A DNA stretch of 9,008 bases from Pseudomonadales bacterium (GCA_013215025.1 JABSRR010000009.1:32875-41882), one strand, 5' to 3'; numbered from the stretch's first letter, positions 1 to 7,152 are shown. Notes: generated by a model from the letters alone, not told the origin. Numbers and translations: made by a program.

Positions 1-1104
1 ACTGCTGATAAGGGTGAATATAAGCACTTCATGCTGAAAGAAATTTATGAACAGCCAGCGGTGATTAAAGCGACTATTCAGGGCAAAATTAATCATAACC
101 GGCTGTTAGATGCAGCGTTTGGCTATGAAGCACAGGCGCTATTAAAAGATATACAGGCCGTGCAAATTGTAGCCTGCGGCACCAGCTATCATGCCGCGAC
201 CGTGGCTAAATACTGGATAGAACAATACGCCGATATTGTCTGTCGCGTTGAAGTTGCCAGTGAATACCGTTACCGCAAAGTGGTGGTACAGCCCAATACG
301 CTGCTATTGACGATATCGCAGTCCGGAGAAACCGCAGATACCCTGGCGGCGCTGCGCTTAGCCAAACAAAAAGGCTATGCGACCACCATGACCATTTGTA
401 ATGTGGCGCAGAGTTCGCTGGTGCGAGAATCAGATTTGGCGCTGATGACCGAGGCAGGGCCTGAAATTGGTGTAGCCTCAACCAAGGCATTTACCACACA
501 GCTAGCGGCTTTATTATTGCTAACCATTTATTTAGCAAAACATAACGGCCTGTCTGAGGCACAAGAGCAAGAGATTATTGCCGGCTTACACACTTTGCCT
601 GCTCTGTGCACAGAGGTGTTAAAACTGGAAGCTGAAATCGAAGCAATTTTTGAATGTTTCAGTGAAAAACACCATGCGCTATTTTTAGGCCGCGGCATTA
701 TGTACCCCATCGCAATGGAAGGCGCATTAAAACTGAAAGAAATTTCTTATATACACGCTGAGGCATACCCCGCAGGCGAATTAAAACATGGCCCGCTAGC
801 GCTTGTCGATGAAGACATGCCAGTGGTGGCAGTTGCACCCAATGACGAATTGTTAGAAAAGCTAAAGTCTAATTTAGAAGAAGTTGCCGCACGCGGTGGA
901 CGACTATTTGTGTTTGCCGATAAAGACGCCGGCTTTGAAAATTCAGAGCAGGTAACGGTGATTAATCTGCCGCATATGGCAGATGTGCTACAGCCTATTG
1001 TATATAACCTGCCGCTGCAGCTGTTATCGTATCATGTGGCCTTAGTTAAAGGCACCGATGTCGATCAGCCGCGCAACTTAGCTAAGTCGGTAACGGTAGA
1101 ATAA
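1..1104 (+). CDS. glmS: Glutamine--fructose-6-phosphate aminotransferase (isomerizing), C-terminal part
   Basis: This cytoplasmic enzyme makes glucosamine-6-phosphate from fructose-6-phosphate and glutamine, the first step towards UDP-GlcNAc for peptidoglycan and lipid A. The reading frame is open from base 1, so the gene is cut by the window edge. The 367 visible residues match the last 60% of the roughly 609-residue E. coli protein. The N-terminal glutaminase domain is missing; the linker (KEIYEQP) and both SIS sugar-phosphate domains are present. Visible motifs include [25 protein letters not shown] and the C-terminal NLAKSVTVE. The isomerase residues known from E. coli (Glu488, His504, Lys603) are at fragment residues 247 (KEISY), 263 (LKHGP) and 362 (LAKS). 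The ATG at base 31 is internal, not a start. The gene converges on the alpha/beta hydrolase gene, with only 20 bases between the stop codons and no clear terminator hairpin. Confidence 0.97.
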   Translation, partial: TADKGEYKHFMLKEIYEQPAVIKATIQGKINHNRLLDAAFGYEAQALLKDIQAVQIVACGTSYHAATVAKYWIEQYADIVCRVEVASEYRYRKVVVQPNTLLLTISQSGETADTLAALRLAKQKGYATTMTICNVAQSSLVRESDLALMTEAGPEIGVASTKAFTTQLAALLLLTIYLAKHNGLSEAQEQEIIAGLHTLPALCTEVLKLEAEIEAIFECFSEKHHALFLGRGIMYPIAMEGALKLKEISYIHAEAYPAGELKHGPLALVDEDMPVVAVAPNDELLEKLKSNLEEVAARGGRLFVFADKDAGFENSEQVTVINLPHMADVLQPIVYNLPLQLLSYHVALVKGTDVDQPRNLAKSVTVE

Positions 1105-1124
1105 AGCGCATATATCGTTGCTTA

Positions 1125-2057
1125 TTAAGCACAGCCGCCGTTTACAAACTTATCAAGTCGGGTAAAAATCTGTTTCCGTATGGCTTCAGCCTCGCACACT
1201 AGATGATGGTTAGCCTCGGGCAACATCAAGGTTTCACTACGGCCAAATTTTTGCTGATAAAAAGGCACGCTTAGCTGCCAATCTATGGTGTTATCTTGCT
1301 CTCCCTGAATTAATAAACAGGGAATATCTGAGCGGTAGCTGGCTTGAATATGACTTTGCCAAGCATTTAAAGCCTGCACCCAATTGGTTTTTACCACCCG
1401 TGTTTGCAAGGGATCTTGCTGTAAAAACTGTAAAAACTGTTGATCAGACGAACTATTATTAAATTTTCGCGGTACTTCATTCACTAAAAATTGCATCGCT
1501 ACCAGCTTGCGCTGAATCTGCTGCCAGTGCTTGGGTACTAACAGCGGCGCCAATAAAACAAGCCTTGCAATATCAAACCGCTGTTGATGGAGCACAAAGT
1601 CAGCACTGATAGCACCGCCCATGCTCTGTCCAATAATCGTCCAAGGCTTAGGTAATTCGTCAGCCAACTGCGCTAACAAATCGTGTAATACCTGTTGATA
1701 ACGGGCAAAGCTGTCAATCCCTGCTTGATCACCCGAAGATAGGCCATGTCCGGGTAAGTCATAAATCAGCACATTATAGCCAAGGCTTAATAAGTGGCGA
1801 ATTAAATGCTGGTATAGACCGCTGTGGTCCATATAGCCGTGTGAAATAATGGCGCTATGTGAAAAGCTTGGGTGTGAATATAAATGGCAGGCAATGCTGA
1901 AATCATCAACCACCACAGCACCAAATTGATGCTGAATGTTTAATGTATTAACCGATGTTATATTCAGGTCATAAAAATCAAAATACGCTTTTGCTTCAGC
2001 ACTCGGCCCGTTTGCTGAATGGGCAAAGGGCTGTAATGCAAAAGAAAAACGCGACAT
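1125..2057 (-). CDS. Alpha/beta hydrolase, monoacylglycerol lipase/lysophospholipase-like (Hydrolase_4 type)
   Basis: This is a 310-residue alpha/beta-hydrolase, probably an esterase or lipase acting on a small lipid ester; the substrate cannot be read from sequence. Residues 73-80 (HGYMDHSG) form the HG oxyanion motif typical of the monoglyceride lipase group. Residues 100-108 (DLPGHGLSS) are the conserved strand-4 region. The nucleophile elbow is GQSMGG, with Ser145. The likely catalytic Asp is 255 (QGEQD), and the likely His is 284 or 285 (EANHHL). A lid-like insert lies at about residues 175-235. I see no signal peptide or membrane helix, so the protein is probably cytoplasmic. The start lies 11 bases after the DUF3581 stop codon with no obvious Shine-Dalgarno sequence, suggesting co-transcription and coupled translation. 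The family call is firm; the specific function is open. Confidence 0.88.
   Translation of the reverse strand: MSRFSFALQPFAHSANGPSAEAKAYFDFYDLNITSVNTLNIQHQFGAVVVDDFSIACHLYSHPSFSHSAIISHGYMDHSGLYQHLIRHLLSLGYNVLIYDLPGHGLSSGDQAGIDSFARYQQVLHDLLAQLADELPKPWTIIGQSMGGAISADFVLHQQRFDIARLVLLAPLLVPKHWQQIQRKLVAMQFLVNEVPRKFNNSSSDQQFLQFLQQDPLQTRVVKTNWVQALNAWQSHIQASYRSDIPCLLIQGEQDNTIDWQLSVPFYQQKFGRSETLMLPEANHHLVCEAEAIRKQIFTRLDKFVNGGCA
1419..1440. repeat. Short tandem repeat, 9-bp unit, about 2.4 copies
   Basis: The unit CTGTAAAAA occurs twice in a row, followed by a partial third copy (CTGT). It lies in frame within the alpha/beta hydrolase gene and encodes FLQFLQ on the minus strand, at about residues 208-213. 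Because the unit is a multiple of three, copy-number changes would keep the frame. Confidence 0.8.
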
Positions 2058-2068
2058 GATTAAATGCG

Positions 2069-2785
2069 TTAGGCAGCTTGATCATCATAGCTATGCTTGC
2101 GAGCATTATACAGTGATAGCATTTGTTCAATACTGTCATGCTCAATTGCACGTAAGCCGCTTAGCACGAGGGTTTTACTGCCGCTGCCAATCTCACGCTC
2201 GCCATCACGCAGAGCAAACTTAATTACAGCATCACCTCGTTTACCTTGAACGTCTAGCTCGGCGCTAGTTAATGCTAAGTTGATTGCGCTGAAGTTAAAG
2301 TCGTTAAGGCTAAAGTCCATCTTTTCATATATTACCAGTGGGCGTGCTGGGTTTATCATAATTTCATGCTGCTGCATTAAGGGCACTAAAATATCGGTGA
2401 AATTTAAGCCCGAAAACCGTACGTAGGCACGCACAAAATCGGCAATTTTTTGCTGATCATGTAACACCTCACCGTCAGCATCAACCCGCAAATAGTGCTT
2501 ATCATTTACATCTCTCAGCGTAAAAGGCATGTTAGTTTCACTGGGAAAACACAGCTCAACAGATTTGCCCACCATGCCTTCAAAACTAAATTGCATCTGT
2601 TGATGCATGCCGTACTGGTTTAGCACTAAGGCAAACAATAAATCACCGGGCACGCAAAAGCGCTTATGTTCAGGATCGTGAATCGGATTAAAGTCGTTGG
2701 CGATTGATTTTGCAAAGCGGCTTGCTTGCTCAGGGCTTATGGTAATGACAGACTGCTGCTGTTGAAAAAAGGCATCTAAAAACAT
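2069..2785 (-). CDS. DUF3581 family protein with MaoC/hot-dog-like motif
   Basis: This 238-residue protein has the features I associate with DUF3581, an uncharacterised family found mainly in Gammaproteobacteria. These are the ASRFAKSIANDFNPIHD block near the N-terminus, KRFCVPGDLLFALVL just after it, and a VLSGLR segment near the C-terminus. Residues 24-37 resemble the hydratase signature of MaoC/(R)-hydratase hot-dog proteins. Asp31 and His36 keep the D-x4-H spacing of the catalytic pair of Aeromonas PhaJ (DFNPLH there, DFNPIH here). The usual SG before the Asp is AN here, and the small residue after the motif is missing. Activity on acyl thioesters is therefore only a possibility. No signal peptide or membrane segment is seen. 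It is the first gene of a pair with the alpha/beta hydrolase. No strong Shine-Dalgarno sequence precedes the ATG. Confidence 0.85.
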   Translation of the reverse strand: MFLDAFFQQQQSVITISPEQASRFAKSIANDFNPIHDPEHKRFCVPGDLLFALVLNQYGMHQQMQFSFEGMVGKSVELCFPSETNMPFTLRDVNDKHYLRVDADGEVLHDQQKIADFVRAYVRFSGLNFTDILVPLMQQHEIMINPARPLVIYEKMDFSLNDFNFSAINLALTSAELDVQGKRGDAVIKFALRDGEREIGSGSKTLVLSGLRAIEHDSIEQMLSLYNARKHSYDDQAA

Positions 2786-2803
2786 GTGCTAGGGCTTATA
2801 TTA

Positions 2804-2833
2804 TTGTAAAGTCACTGGCTATCTTAGCATAAA
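2804..2833 (+). promoter_or_regulatory. Candidate sigma-70 promoter for the PLD-like gene
   Basis: TTGTAA (2804-2809) and CATAAA (2828-2833) are 18 bases apart on the plus strand. Transcription would start about 30 bases before the ATG at 2872. The match is moderate. It overlaps the candidate promoter for the divergent gene, so the two could compete for polymerase. Confidence 0.3.
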
Positions 2834-2854
2834 TACCGTCGATTTAGCGGACAA
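2826..2854 (-). promoter_or_regulatory. Candidate sigma-70 promoter for the DUF3581-hydrolase pair
   Basis: On the minus strand TTGTCC (2854-2849) and TATGCT (2831-2826) are separated by 17 bases. Each matches four of six consensus positions. The position would give a leader of about 33 bases before the ATG at 2785. It overlaps a candidate promoter in the opposite direction. Found by eye only. Confidence 0.3.
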
Positions 2855-2871
2855 ACTACGACAGATACAGT

Positions 2872-3552
2872 ATGGATACACAACAACTAGACCAAGTATT
2901 GGCGCAGTTAGTCGCCGATGATAACTTGTCAAAAAACGAGCGCCGCGCTTTTTCTGCCTTTGCCAACGACTTAGATGCCGCAAGCTTAAACTACCTTCGT
3001 AACCGTGCGTTTGCACTGGCTAAGGCGCATATTGCCGAGCAGCATCCGCCGTTGCAGGTGCTAGATTGGCTAGAAAGCTTGATTAAAAAGCTTTCGCACC
3101 AAGACGAAAGTCTACAGGCCAGCGCCTATTTTAGTCCCGGCGAAGATGTGCGCCAGCGCCTGCTGGTAATGTGTAAACATGCCCAGCGTACGCTCGATGT
3201 CTGCGTGTTCACGATCTCCGACAATACGCTTTCCAGTGCTCTACTAGAAGCCTTTCAACGGGGTGTTGAGGTGCGGATTATTACCGATGATGAAAAGTCA
3301 CACGATAAAGGCTCCGACATTCGCACCCTGCGCAAGGCTGGCATTCGCGTTCGCATGGATAACGACCCCGCGCATATGCACCATAAATTTGTGATTCGCG
3401 ACGGTGTGATGCTAGCCAGCGGCAGTTTTAATTGGACACGCTCCGCCACCACGCGCAATAACGAAAATATAATCGTTACCAATCAGCCGCAGCTGGTTCA
3501 GGATTTTCAGGCGCAGTTTGAAACGCTATGGCAGCAGTTTGGCCCGCATTAG
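2872..3552 (+). CDS. Phospholipase D-superfamily protein with a single HKD motif (Nuc/MitoPLD-like)
   Basis: This 226-residue protein has one PLD catalytic domain from about residue 82 to the end. The HKD motif is at 170-177 (HHKFVIRD: His170, Lys172, Asp177), followed by the usual SGSFNWT (183-189) and NNEN (196-199). Single-HKD proteins such as bacterial Nuc and mitochondrial cardiolipin hydrolase dimerise to build one active site. They act as nucleases or phosphodiesterases, so a dimeric nuclease or cardiolipin/phospholipid hydrolase is the likely activity. Residues 1-80 are a charged, mostly helical extension with no motif I recognise. Unlike secreted Nuc, there is no signal peptide or membrane segment, so it is probably cytoplasmic. 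The gene stands alone, divergent from the DUF3581 gene, with no good Shine-Dalgarno sequence before the ATG. The substrate is unknown. Confidence 0.87.
   Translation: MDTQQLDQVLAQLVADDNLSKNERRAFSAFANDLDAASLNYLRNRAFALAKAHIAEQHPPLQVLDWLESLIKKLSHQDESLQASAYFSPGEDVRQRLLVMCKHAQRTLDVCVFTISDNTLSSALLEAFQRGVEVRIITDDEKSHDKGSDIRTLRKAGIRVRMDNDPAHMHHKFVIRDGVMLASGSFNWTRSATTRNNENIIVTNQPQLVQDFQAQFETLWQQFGPH
3073..3095. repeat. Perfect 8-bp inverted repeat inside the PLD-like gene
   Basis: GAAAGCTT (3073-3080) and AAGCTTTC (3088-3095) flank a 7-base spacer and could form a hairpin in the mRNA. It falls in the N-terminal extension, just before the catalytic domain. No T-run follows on either strand, so it is not an intrinsic terminator. 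Confidence 0.7.
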
Positions 3553-3640
3553 GCACGTTGCTGGATATTGTTAAGGCTAAAGCGTTAACCGCAACTGAAA
3601 GTCCGCGAATTAAAAAGAACGGCCAGCTGTTGATGAGGCA

Positions 3641-3664
3641 CAAAAAAGGCCGCAATAGCGGCCT
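3641..3664 (-). terminator. Rho-independent terminator of the pgk-fba operon
   Basis: On the minus strand a 7-bp perfect GC-rich stem (AGGCCGC/GCGGCCT) with a TATT loop is followed at once by six T residues (3647-3642). It lies 34 bases after the fba stop codon. On the plus strand no T-run follows the stem, so it should work mainly for the minus-strand operon. Confidence 0.92.
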
Positions 3665-3698
3665 GTAACATTACGCATAGATATTCTGTAAGAGGATA

Positions 3699-4763
3699 TT
3701 AGGCGATTTTAGCGGCCAGCTCGCCGCTGTCATAACGGGCAAACATATCATCTAAAGAGATGGCCTTAATCTTTGAGGCATTGCCGGCGGTGCCAAAGGC
3801 TTCATAACGGGCAATACAAATCTCCGTCATTGCTGCGGTGGTTTTTGCTAAATACTTACGCGGGTCAAACTCTGCTGGGTTTTCTGCCATAAAGCGACGT
3901 ACAGCACCGGTAGAGGCAAGGCGTAAGTCGGTATCAATATTTACTTTGCGTACCCCATGCTTAATGCCTTCAACAATCTGCTCAACCGGCACACCATAGG
4001 TTTCAGGGATCTCGCCACCAAACTCATTAATTACTGCCAGCCATTCTTGCGGCACCGACGATGAGCCATGCATAACTAAGTGGGTATTCGGAATACGCGC
4101 ATGAATTGCTTTAATGCGGTCAATCGCCAGGATATCGCCTGTTGGTGGGCGGGTAAACTTGTAGGCTCCGTGAGAGGTACCGCAGGCAATAGCCAAAGCG
4201 TCTACCTGAGTTTTTTGCACAAAGTCAGCGGCTTCTTCAGGATCGGTCAACATCTGATCCATGGTCAGCTTACCGGCCGCACCAATGCCGTCTTCTTCGC
4301 CGGCCTCACCGGTTTCTAGAGAGCCCAAACAACCCAGCTCACCTTCTACCGATACGCCGCAGGCATGCGCCATATCAACCGTGCGCTTGGTCACGTCTAC
4401 ATTGTAATCGTAGTCAGCCGGCGTTTTGCCGTCTTCGCCCAGCGAACCGTCCATCATCACAGATGAAAAGCCAAGCTGAATAGAGCGCTGGCAAACTGCT
4501 GGCGAGGTGCCGTGGTCTTGGTGCATACATACCGGAATATGCGGAAACTCTTCGATCGCGGCCAAGATCAAATGACGCAGAAACGGCGCACCGGCATACT
4601 TACGTGCACCTGCAGAAGCCTGCACAATCACCGGCGAATCGGTTTTATCGGCGGCTTCCATAATAGCGCGCATTTGCTCAAGGTTATTTACATTGAATGC
4701 GGGCACGCCATAGCCATACTCGGCAGCGTGGTCTAGCATCTGGCGCATCGAAATAAGTGCCAT
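3699..4763 (-). CDS. fba: Class II fructose-1,6-bisphosphate aldolase (class IIB, Calvin-cycle subtype)
   Basis: This zinc-dependent cytoplasmic enzyme reversibly cleaves fructose-1,6-bisphosphate to glyceraldehyde-3-phosphate and dihydroxyacetone phosphate. The protein is 354 residues, the usual size for the CbbA-like subtype. Visible motifs are PAFNVNN (21-27), HQDHG (81-85, with catalytic Asp83 and zinc ligand His84), EGELG (140-144), GTSHG (195-199, His198), MHGSSS (231-236, His232) and the phosphate/substrate loop NIDTD (275-279). His198 and His232 are the expected other zinc ligands. The ATG is preceded by AGGAG at a 7-base spacing, which fixes the start. It is the second gene of an operon, 34 bases after pgk, and is followed by a strong terminator. 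The subtype fits the Calvin-cycle class by sequence, but this does not imply carbon fixation, since many heterotrophic gammaproteobacteria use it in glycolysis and gluconeogenesis. Confidence 0.97.
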   Translation of the reverse strand: MALISMRQMLDHAAEYGYGVPAFNVNNLEQMRAIMEAADKTDSPVIVQASAGARKYAGAPFLRHLILAAIEEFPHIPVCMHQDHGTSPAVCQRSIQLGFSSVMMDGSLGEDGKTPADYDYNVDVTKRTVDMAHACGVSVEGELGCLGSLETGEAGEEDGIGAAGKLTMDQMLTDPEEAADFVQKTQVDALAIACGTSHGAYKFTRPPTGDILAIDRIKAIHARIPNTHLVMHGSSSVPQEWLAVINEFGGEIPETYGVPVEQIVEGIKHGVRKVNIDTDLRLASTGAVRRFMAENPAEFDPRKYLAKTTAAMTEICIARYEAFGTAGNASKIKAISLDDMFARYDSGELAAKIA

Positions 4764-4770
4764 AATTGGT

Positions 4771-4775
4771 CTCCT
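4771..4775 (-). promoter_or_regulatory. Ribosome-binding site of fba
   Basis: AGGAG on the minus strand lies 7 bases before the fba ATG. It is the strongest Shine-Dalgarno match in the window. Confidence 0.85.
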
Positions 4776-4797
4776 GAAAAACGGGTATTGTAACGGT

Positions 4798-5982
4798 TTA
4801 TGCGGCGCTATAGCGCGATTTTAACATCGCCACGGCCGGTAATTCTTTGCCTTCAACATATTCTAAAAAGGCGCCGCCGCCGGTTGAGATATACGATACC
4901 TTATCGGCAATACCGTATTTGTCTACCGCGGCTAAGGTATCGCCACCACCGGCAATAGAAAAGCCCTGACTGTCGGCAATCGCCATCGACAGCGCTTCAG
5001 TGCCGCCGGCAAATTGGTCAAATTCAAATACGCCAACCGGGCCGTTCCATAAAATGGTTTTGGCATCTTTAAGAATACTCGCCAGTGCCGCCGCCGACTC
5101 TGGCCCAATATCAAAAATCATATCGTCATCAGCGACGTCGCTGGCAGCTTTTAGGCTGGCCTCGGCATCTTCGGCAAAGGCTTTGCCGCACACCACATCG
5201 CTGGGCACGGGCACATGGGTTTTGGCCATCAGCGTCTTAGCGTTATCGATTAAGTCGGCCTCATATAATGATTTGCCGACCGGCTGACCATTGGCGGCCA
5301 AAAAGGTGTTTGCAATGCCGCCGCCAACAATAATTTGGTCAGCGATATCGGCGAGGCTTTCTAGCACGGTTAATTTAGTTGAGACTTTCGAACCACCAAC
5401 AATCGCCACCATTGGACGTGCTGGCTCTGCCAGTGCCTGCTCTAGTGCATCCAGCTCGCCGGCAAGCAAAGGTCCGGCACAGGCAAGATCGGCATATTTG
5501 GCAACCCCATGCGTAGAAGCTTGGGCACGGTGTGCGGTACCAAAGGCATCCATCACAAATACGTCGGCCAAAGCGGCATATTGCTGTGCAAGGCCTGCAT
5601 CGTCTTTTTTCTCACCGGCGTTAAAGCGCACGTTTTCTAACAAGACGACCTCACCTGCAGCAACATCCACGCCCTGCGCAAGATAGTTATCGACCAGCGG
5701 AATCGCCTGGCCTAATAGCTCGCCCATATGGCTGGCAACGGGCGCTAAACTATAGTCGGCGTTTTCAGCTGCGCTGCCACCTTCAACGGGCCGGCCTAAA
5801 TGCGACATTACAATCACCGCAGCGCCTTGTTCGAGGGCTAATTTAATGGTTGGTAAAGAGGCTCGAATTCTGGCATCAGAGCTTACCTTGCCGGCTTTAA
5901 TCGGCACATTCAAATCTTGGCGAATTAACACCCGTTTGCCGCGAAGATCTAGCTCGGCCATGCGATGAACAGCAAGTGACAT
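4798..5982 (-). CDS. pgk: Phosphoglycerate kinase
   Basis: This cytoplasmic enzyme transfers phosphate between 1,3-bisphosphoglycerate and ADP in glycolysis, and runs in reverse in gluconeogenesis. The 394-residue length is typical. Visible landmarks are RQDLNVP (21-27), SHLGRP (60-65), ENVRFN (116-121), THGVAKY (157-163), GGSKVSTK (196-203), WNGPVGVFE (312-320) and the nucleotide-loop GGGDT (345-349). The frame extends two codons upstream to a TTG at 5988, but I chose the ATG at 5982. AAGGA sits 6 bases before it, and the resulting start ([13 protein letters not shown]) aligns with E. coli MSVIKMTDLDL. A later ATG at 5961 (MAELDL) is possible but lacks a site. It leads the operon with fba. 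The tkt and epd genes that often precede pgk in gammaproteobacteria are absent; upstream is the divergent gnnA-like gene. Confidence 0.97.
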   Translation of the reverse strand: MSLAVHRMAELDLRGKRVLIRQDLNVPIKAGKVSSDARIRASLPTIKLALEQGAAVIVMSHLGRPVEGGSAAENADYSLAPVASHMGELLGQAIPLVDNYLAQGVDVAAGEVVLLENVRFNAGEKKDDAGLAQQYAALADVFVMDAFGTAHRAQASTHGVAKYADLACAGPLLAGELDALEQALAEPARPMVAIVGGSKVSTKLTVLESLADIADQIIVGGGIANTFLAANGQPVGKSLYEADLIDNAKTLMAKTHVPVPSDVVCGKAFAEDAEASLKAASDVADDDMIFDIGPESAAALASILKDAKTILWNGPVGVFEFDQFAGGTEALSMAIADSQGFSIAGGGDTLAAVDKYGIADKVSYISTGGGAFLEYVEGKELPAVAMLKSRYSAA

Positions 5983-5988
5983 GCGCAA

Positions 5989-5993
5989 TCCTT
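5989..5993 (-). promoter_or_regulatory. Ribosome-binding site of pgk, decides the start
   Basis: AAGGA on the minus strand lies 6 bases before the ATG at 5982. It would touch the alternative TTG codon at 5988 directly, so it supports the ATG. Confidence 0.75.
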
Positions 5994-6026
5994 ATTATTG
6001 ATTTAGATAGATGACAAATAGCCGCT

Positions 6027-6035
6027 AGTATAACA
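6027..6035 (-). promoter_or_regulatory. Extended -10 promoter of pgk-fba
   Basis: On the minus strand TGTTATACT combines a TGn extension with a five-of-six -10 box (TATACT, 6032-6027). No good -35 box stands at the right distance, which is usual for extended -10 promoters. Transcription from about 6020 would give a leader of about 38 bases before the pgk ATG. Confidence 0.6.
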
Positions 6036-6067
6036 GCATGGCAAAACATATTGGCGACAATTTTTTG

Positions 6068-6082
6068 TTATCTGGCAGATAA
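6068..6082. promoter_or_regulatory. Palindrome in the pgk/gnnA spacer, candidate operator
   Basis: TTATCTGGCAGATAA is a perfect 6-3-6 inverted repeat in the 191-base spacer between the divergent pgk and gnnA promoters. It lies about 35 bases upstream of the pgk -10 box and about 55 bases upstream of the gnnA -10 box. That spacing suits a dimeric regulator, more likely an activator of pgk than a repressor. It does not match the HexR palindrome as I know it. The regulator is unknown. Confidence 0.4.
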
Positions 6083-6135
6083 TCAAATAACGCAGCATAG
6101 GCTGTCAGATTGGTCATACTTTTCATGGCGTTAGC

Positions 6136-6144
6136 TGCTATAAT
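6136..6144 (+). promoter_or_regulatory. Extended -10 promoter of the gnnA-gnnB-lpxB operon
   Basis: TGCTATAAT is a perfect extended -10 element: TGn followed by consensus TATAAT at 6139-6144. No recognisable -35 box stands 16-18 bases upstream. Transcription from about 6151 leaves a leader of only about 23 bases before the ATG at 6174. Confidence 0.7.
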
Positions 6145-6173
6145 CGGCGCAGATTGATAATCACGATACAGCT

Positions 6174-7112
6174 ATGAAACGATTAAAAACGGCCGTTATT
6201 GGCGTAGGCTATTTAGGCAAATTTCACGCGCAAAAATATGCCGAACTCGACAACAGCGAGCTACTGGCCGTGGTCGACTACCAGCAAAGCACGGCCGATC
6301 AGATAGCGGCGCAGTATCCCAATGTGCAGGCGCTTACCGACTACCGCAGCTTGCTTGGCAAAGTCGACGCGGTCAGCATTGCGGCGCCAACGACCCTGCA
6401 TTATCAAATTGCCAAAGATTTTTTAAGCCACGGTGCGCATGTGCTGATAGAAAAGCCGATTACCGTCACCGAGGCGGAGGCAGACCAGCTTATCGCCCTC
6501 GCTAAGGCAAATAACCTATTGATTCAAGTGGGCTTTTTAGAGCGTTTTAATGCCGCGATGTTGGCTGCAGATGATGTGATTACGGAACCTGTGTTTATCG
6601 AGTCACACCGCCTAGCGCCGTATAATCCGCGTGCCAACGACGTCAACGTAGTGCTGGATTTGATGATTCATGATATCGATATCATCTTAAATATCGTGAA
6701 GTCGCCATTAAAAAACATTTCTGCCTCGGGCACGCCAGTATTAACCCCGATCACCGATATCGCCAATGCGCGCTTAGAATTTGAAAACGGCTGTGTGGCC
6801 AACGTGACCGCAAGCCGCATTTCAATGAAAACCGAACGTAAAATGCGCCTGTTTCAGGCCAACTCCTGCGTCACGGTGGATTTTCAAAATCGCGGCCTAA
6901 ACGTTTACCAAAAAGGCGAGCAGCTGAATGAGCACGGGGTTAACGAAATCTTGGTCAGCGAGCAAAACTTTGACAATAACGATGCCTTAAAAGCCGAAAT
7001 TATCGCGTTTTTACACAGTATCGAAACCGGCAGCCCAGCCCTGGTGAGTGGTGAAGACGGTAAGAAAGCACTCGCTACCGCCATTACCATCTCCAAATTG
7101 TTTAATGAATAA
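6174..7112 (+). CDS. gnnA: Gfo/Idh/MocA oxidoreductase, probable UDP-GlcNAc 3-dehydrogenase (GnnA-like)
   Basis: This 312-residue NAD(P)-dependent sugar oxidoreductase has an N-terminal Rossmann fold with GVGYLG at 10-15 and EKP at 93-95, whose lysine is the typical catalytic one of the family. The C-terminal Gfo/Idh half contains DLMIHDIDI (162-170), with the conserved His166-Asp167 pair. Family membership is certain. The specific role is inferred from context: an aminotransferase follows 40 bases downstream and then lpxB. In Acidithiobacillus ferrooxidans, GnnA and GnnB, encoded between lpxA and lpxB, oxidise and transaminate the 3-position of UDP-GlcNAc. By that model this enzyme makes the 3-keto sugar nucleotide in the cytoplasm. 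No Shine-Dalgarno sequence is clear before the ATG, although the leader carries a perfect extended -10 promoter. An alternative is a WbpB-like enzyme for O-antigen, but the neighbours argue against that. Confidence 0.8.
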   Translation: MKRLKTAVIGVGYLGKFHAQKYAELDNSELLAVVDYQQSTADQIAAQYPNVQALTDYRSLLGKVDAVSIAAPTTLHYQIAKDFLSHGAHVLIEKPITVTEAEADQLIALAKANNLLIQVGFLERFNAAMLAADDVITEPVFIESHRLAPYNPRANDVNVVLDLMIHDIDIILNIVKSPLKNISASGTPVLTPITDIANARLEFENGCVANVTASRISMKTERKMRLFQANSCVTVDFQNRGLNVYQKGEQLNEHGVNEILVSEQNFDNNDALKAEIIAFLHSIETGSPALVSGEDGKKALATAITISKLFNE

Positions 7113-7152
7113 CGATTAGCGTGAAGACACTGATCGAATACGAGAGTAGCCA

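Noticed and set aside
31..33. ATG as a possible start of the first gene
   Set aside because: The frame is open to base 1, and the residues before it (DKGEYKHF) match the GlmS linker, so it is an internal methionine.
1101..1124. Possible terminator between glmS and the convergent hydrolase gene
   Set aside because: Only a 4-5 bp AT-rich pairing (AAGC/GCTT) is seen, with no T-run, in a 20-base gap.
2819..3016. 65-codon minus-strand frame across the spacer and the start of the PLD-like gene
   Set aside because: It is Arg/Ser-rich without motifs and overlaps the promoter region and a well-supported gene on the other strand.
3570..3589. Inverted repeat GTTAA...TTAAC after the PLD-like gene
   Set aside because: The stem is AT-rich and interrupted, with a too-tight inner loop and no T-run, so it is not a convincing terminator.
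5000..5686. Open frames on the plus strand opposite pgk
   Set aside because: They lie antisense to a highly conserved gene, are rich in Ala/Ser from mirrored codon use, and show no recognisable motif or ribosome-binding site.
3699..5982. Calvin-cycle carbon fixation locus, suggested by the CbbA-like aldolase
   Set aside because: No rbcL, rbcS or prk gene is present, and this aldolase subtype is common in heterotrophic gammaproteobacteria.
5983..5988. TTG start giving pgk two extra residues
   Set aside because: The AAGGA site would abut the TTG with no spacer. The ATG at 5982 has correct spacing and matches the N-terminus of known phosphoglycerate kinases.
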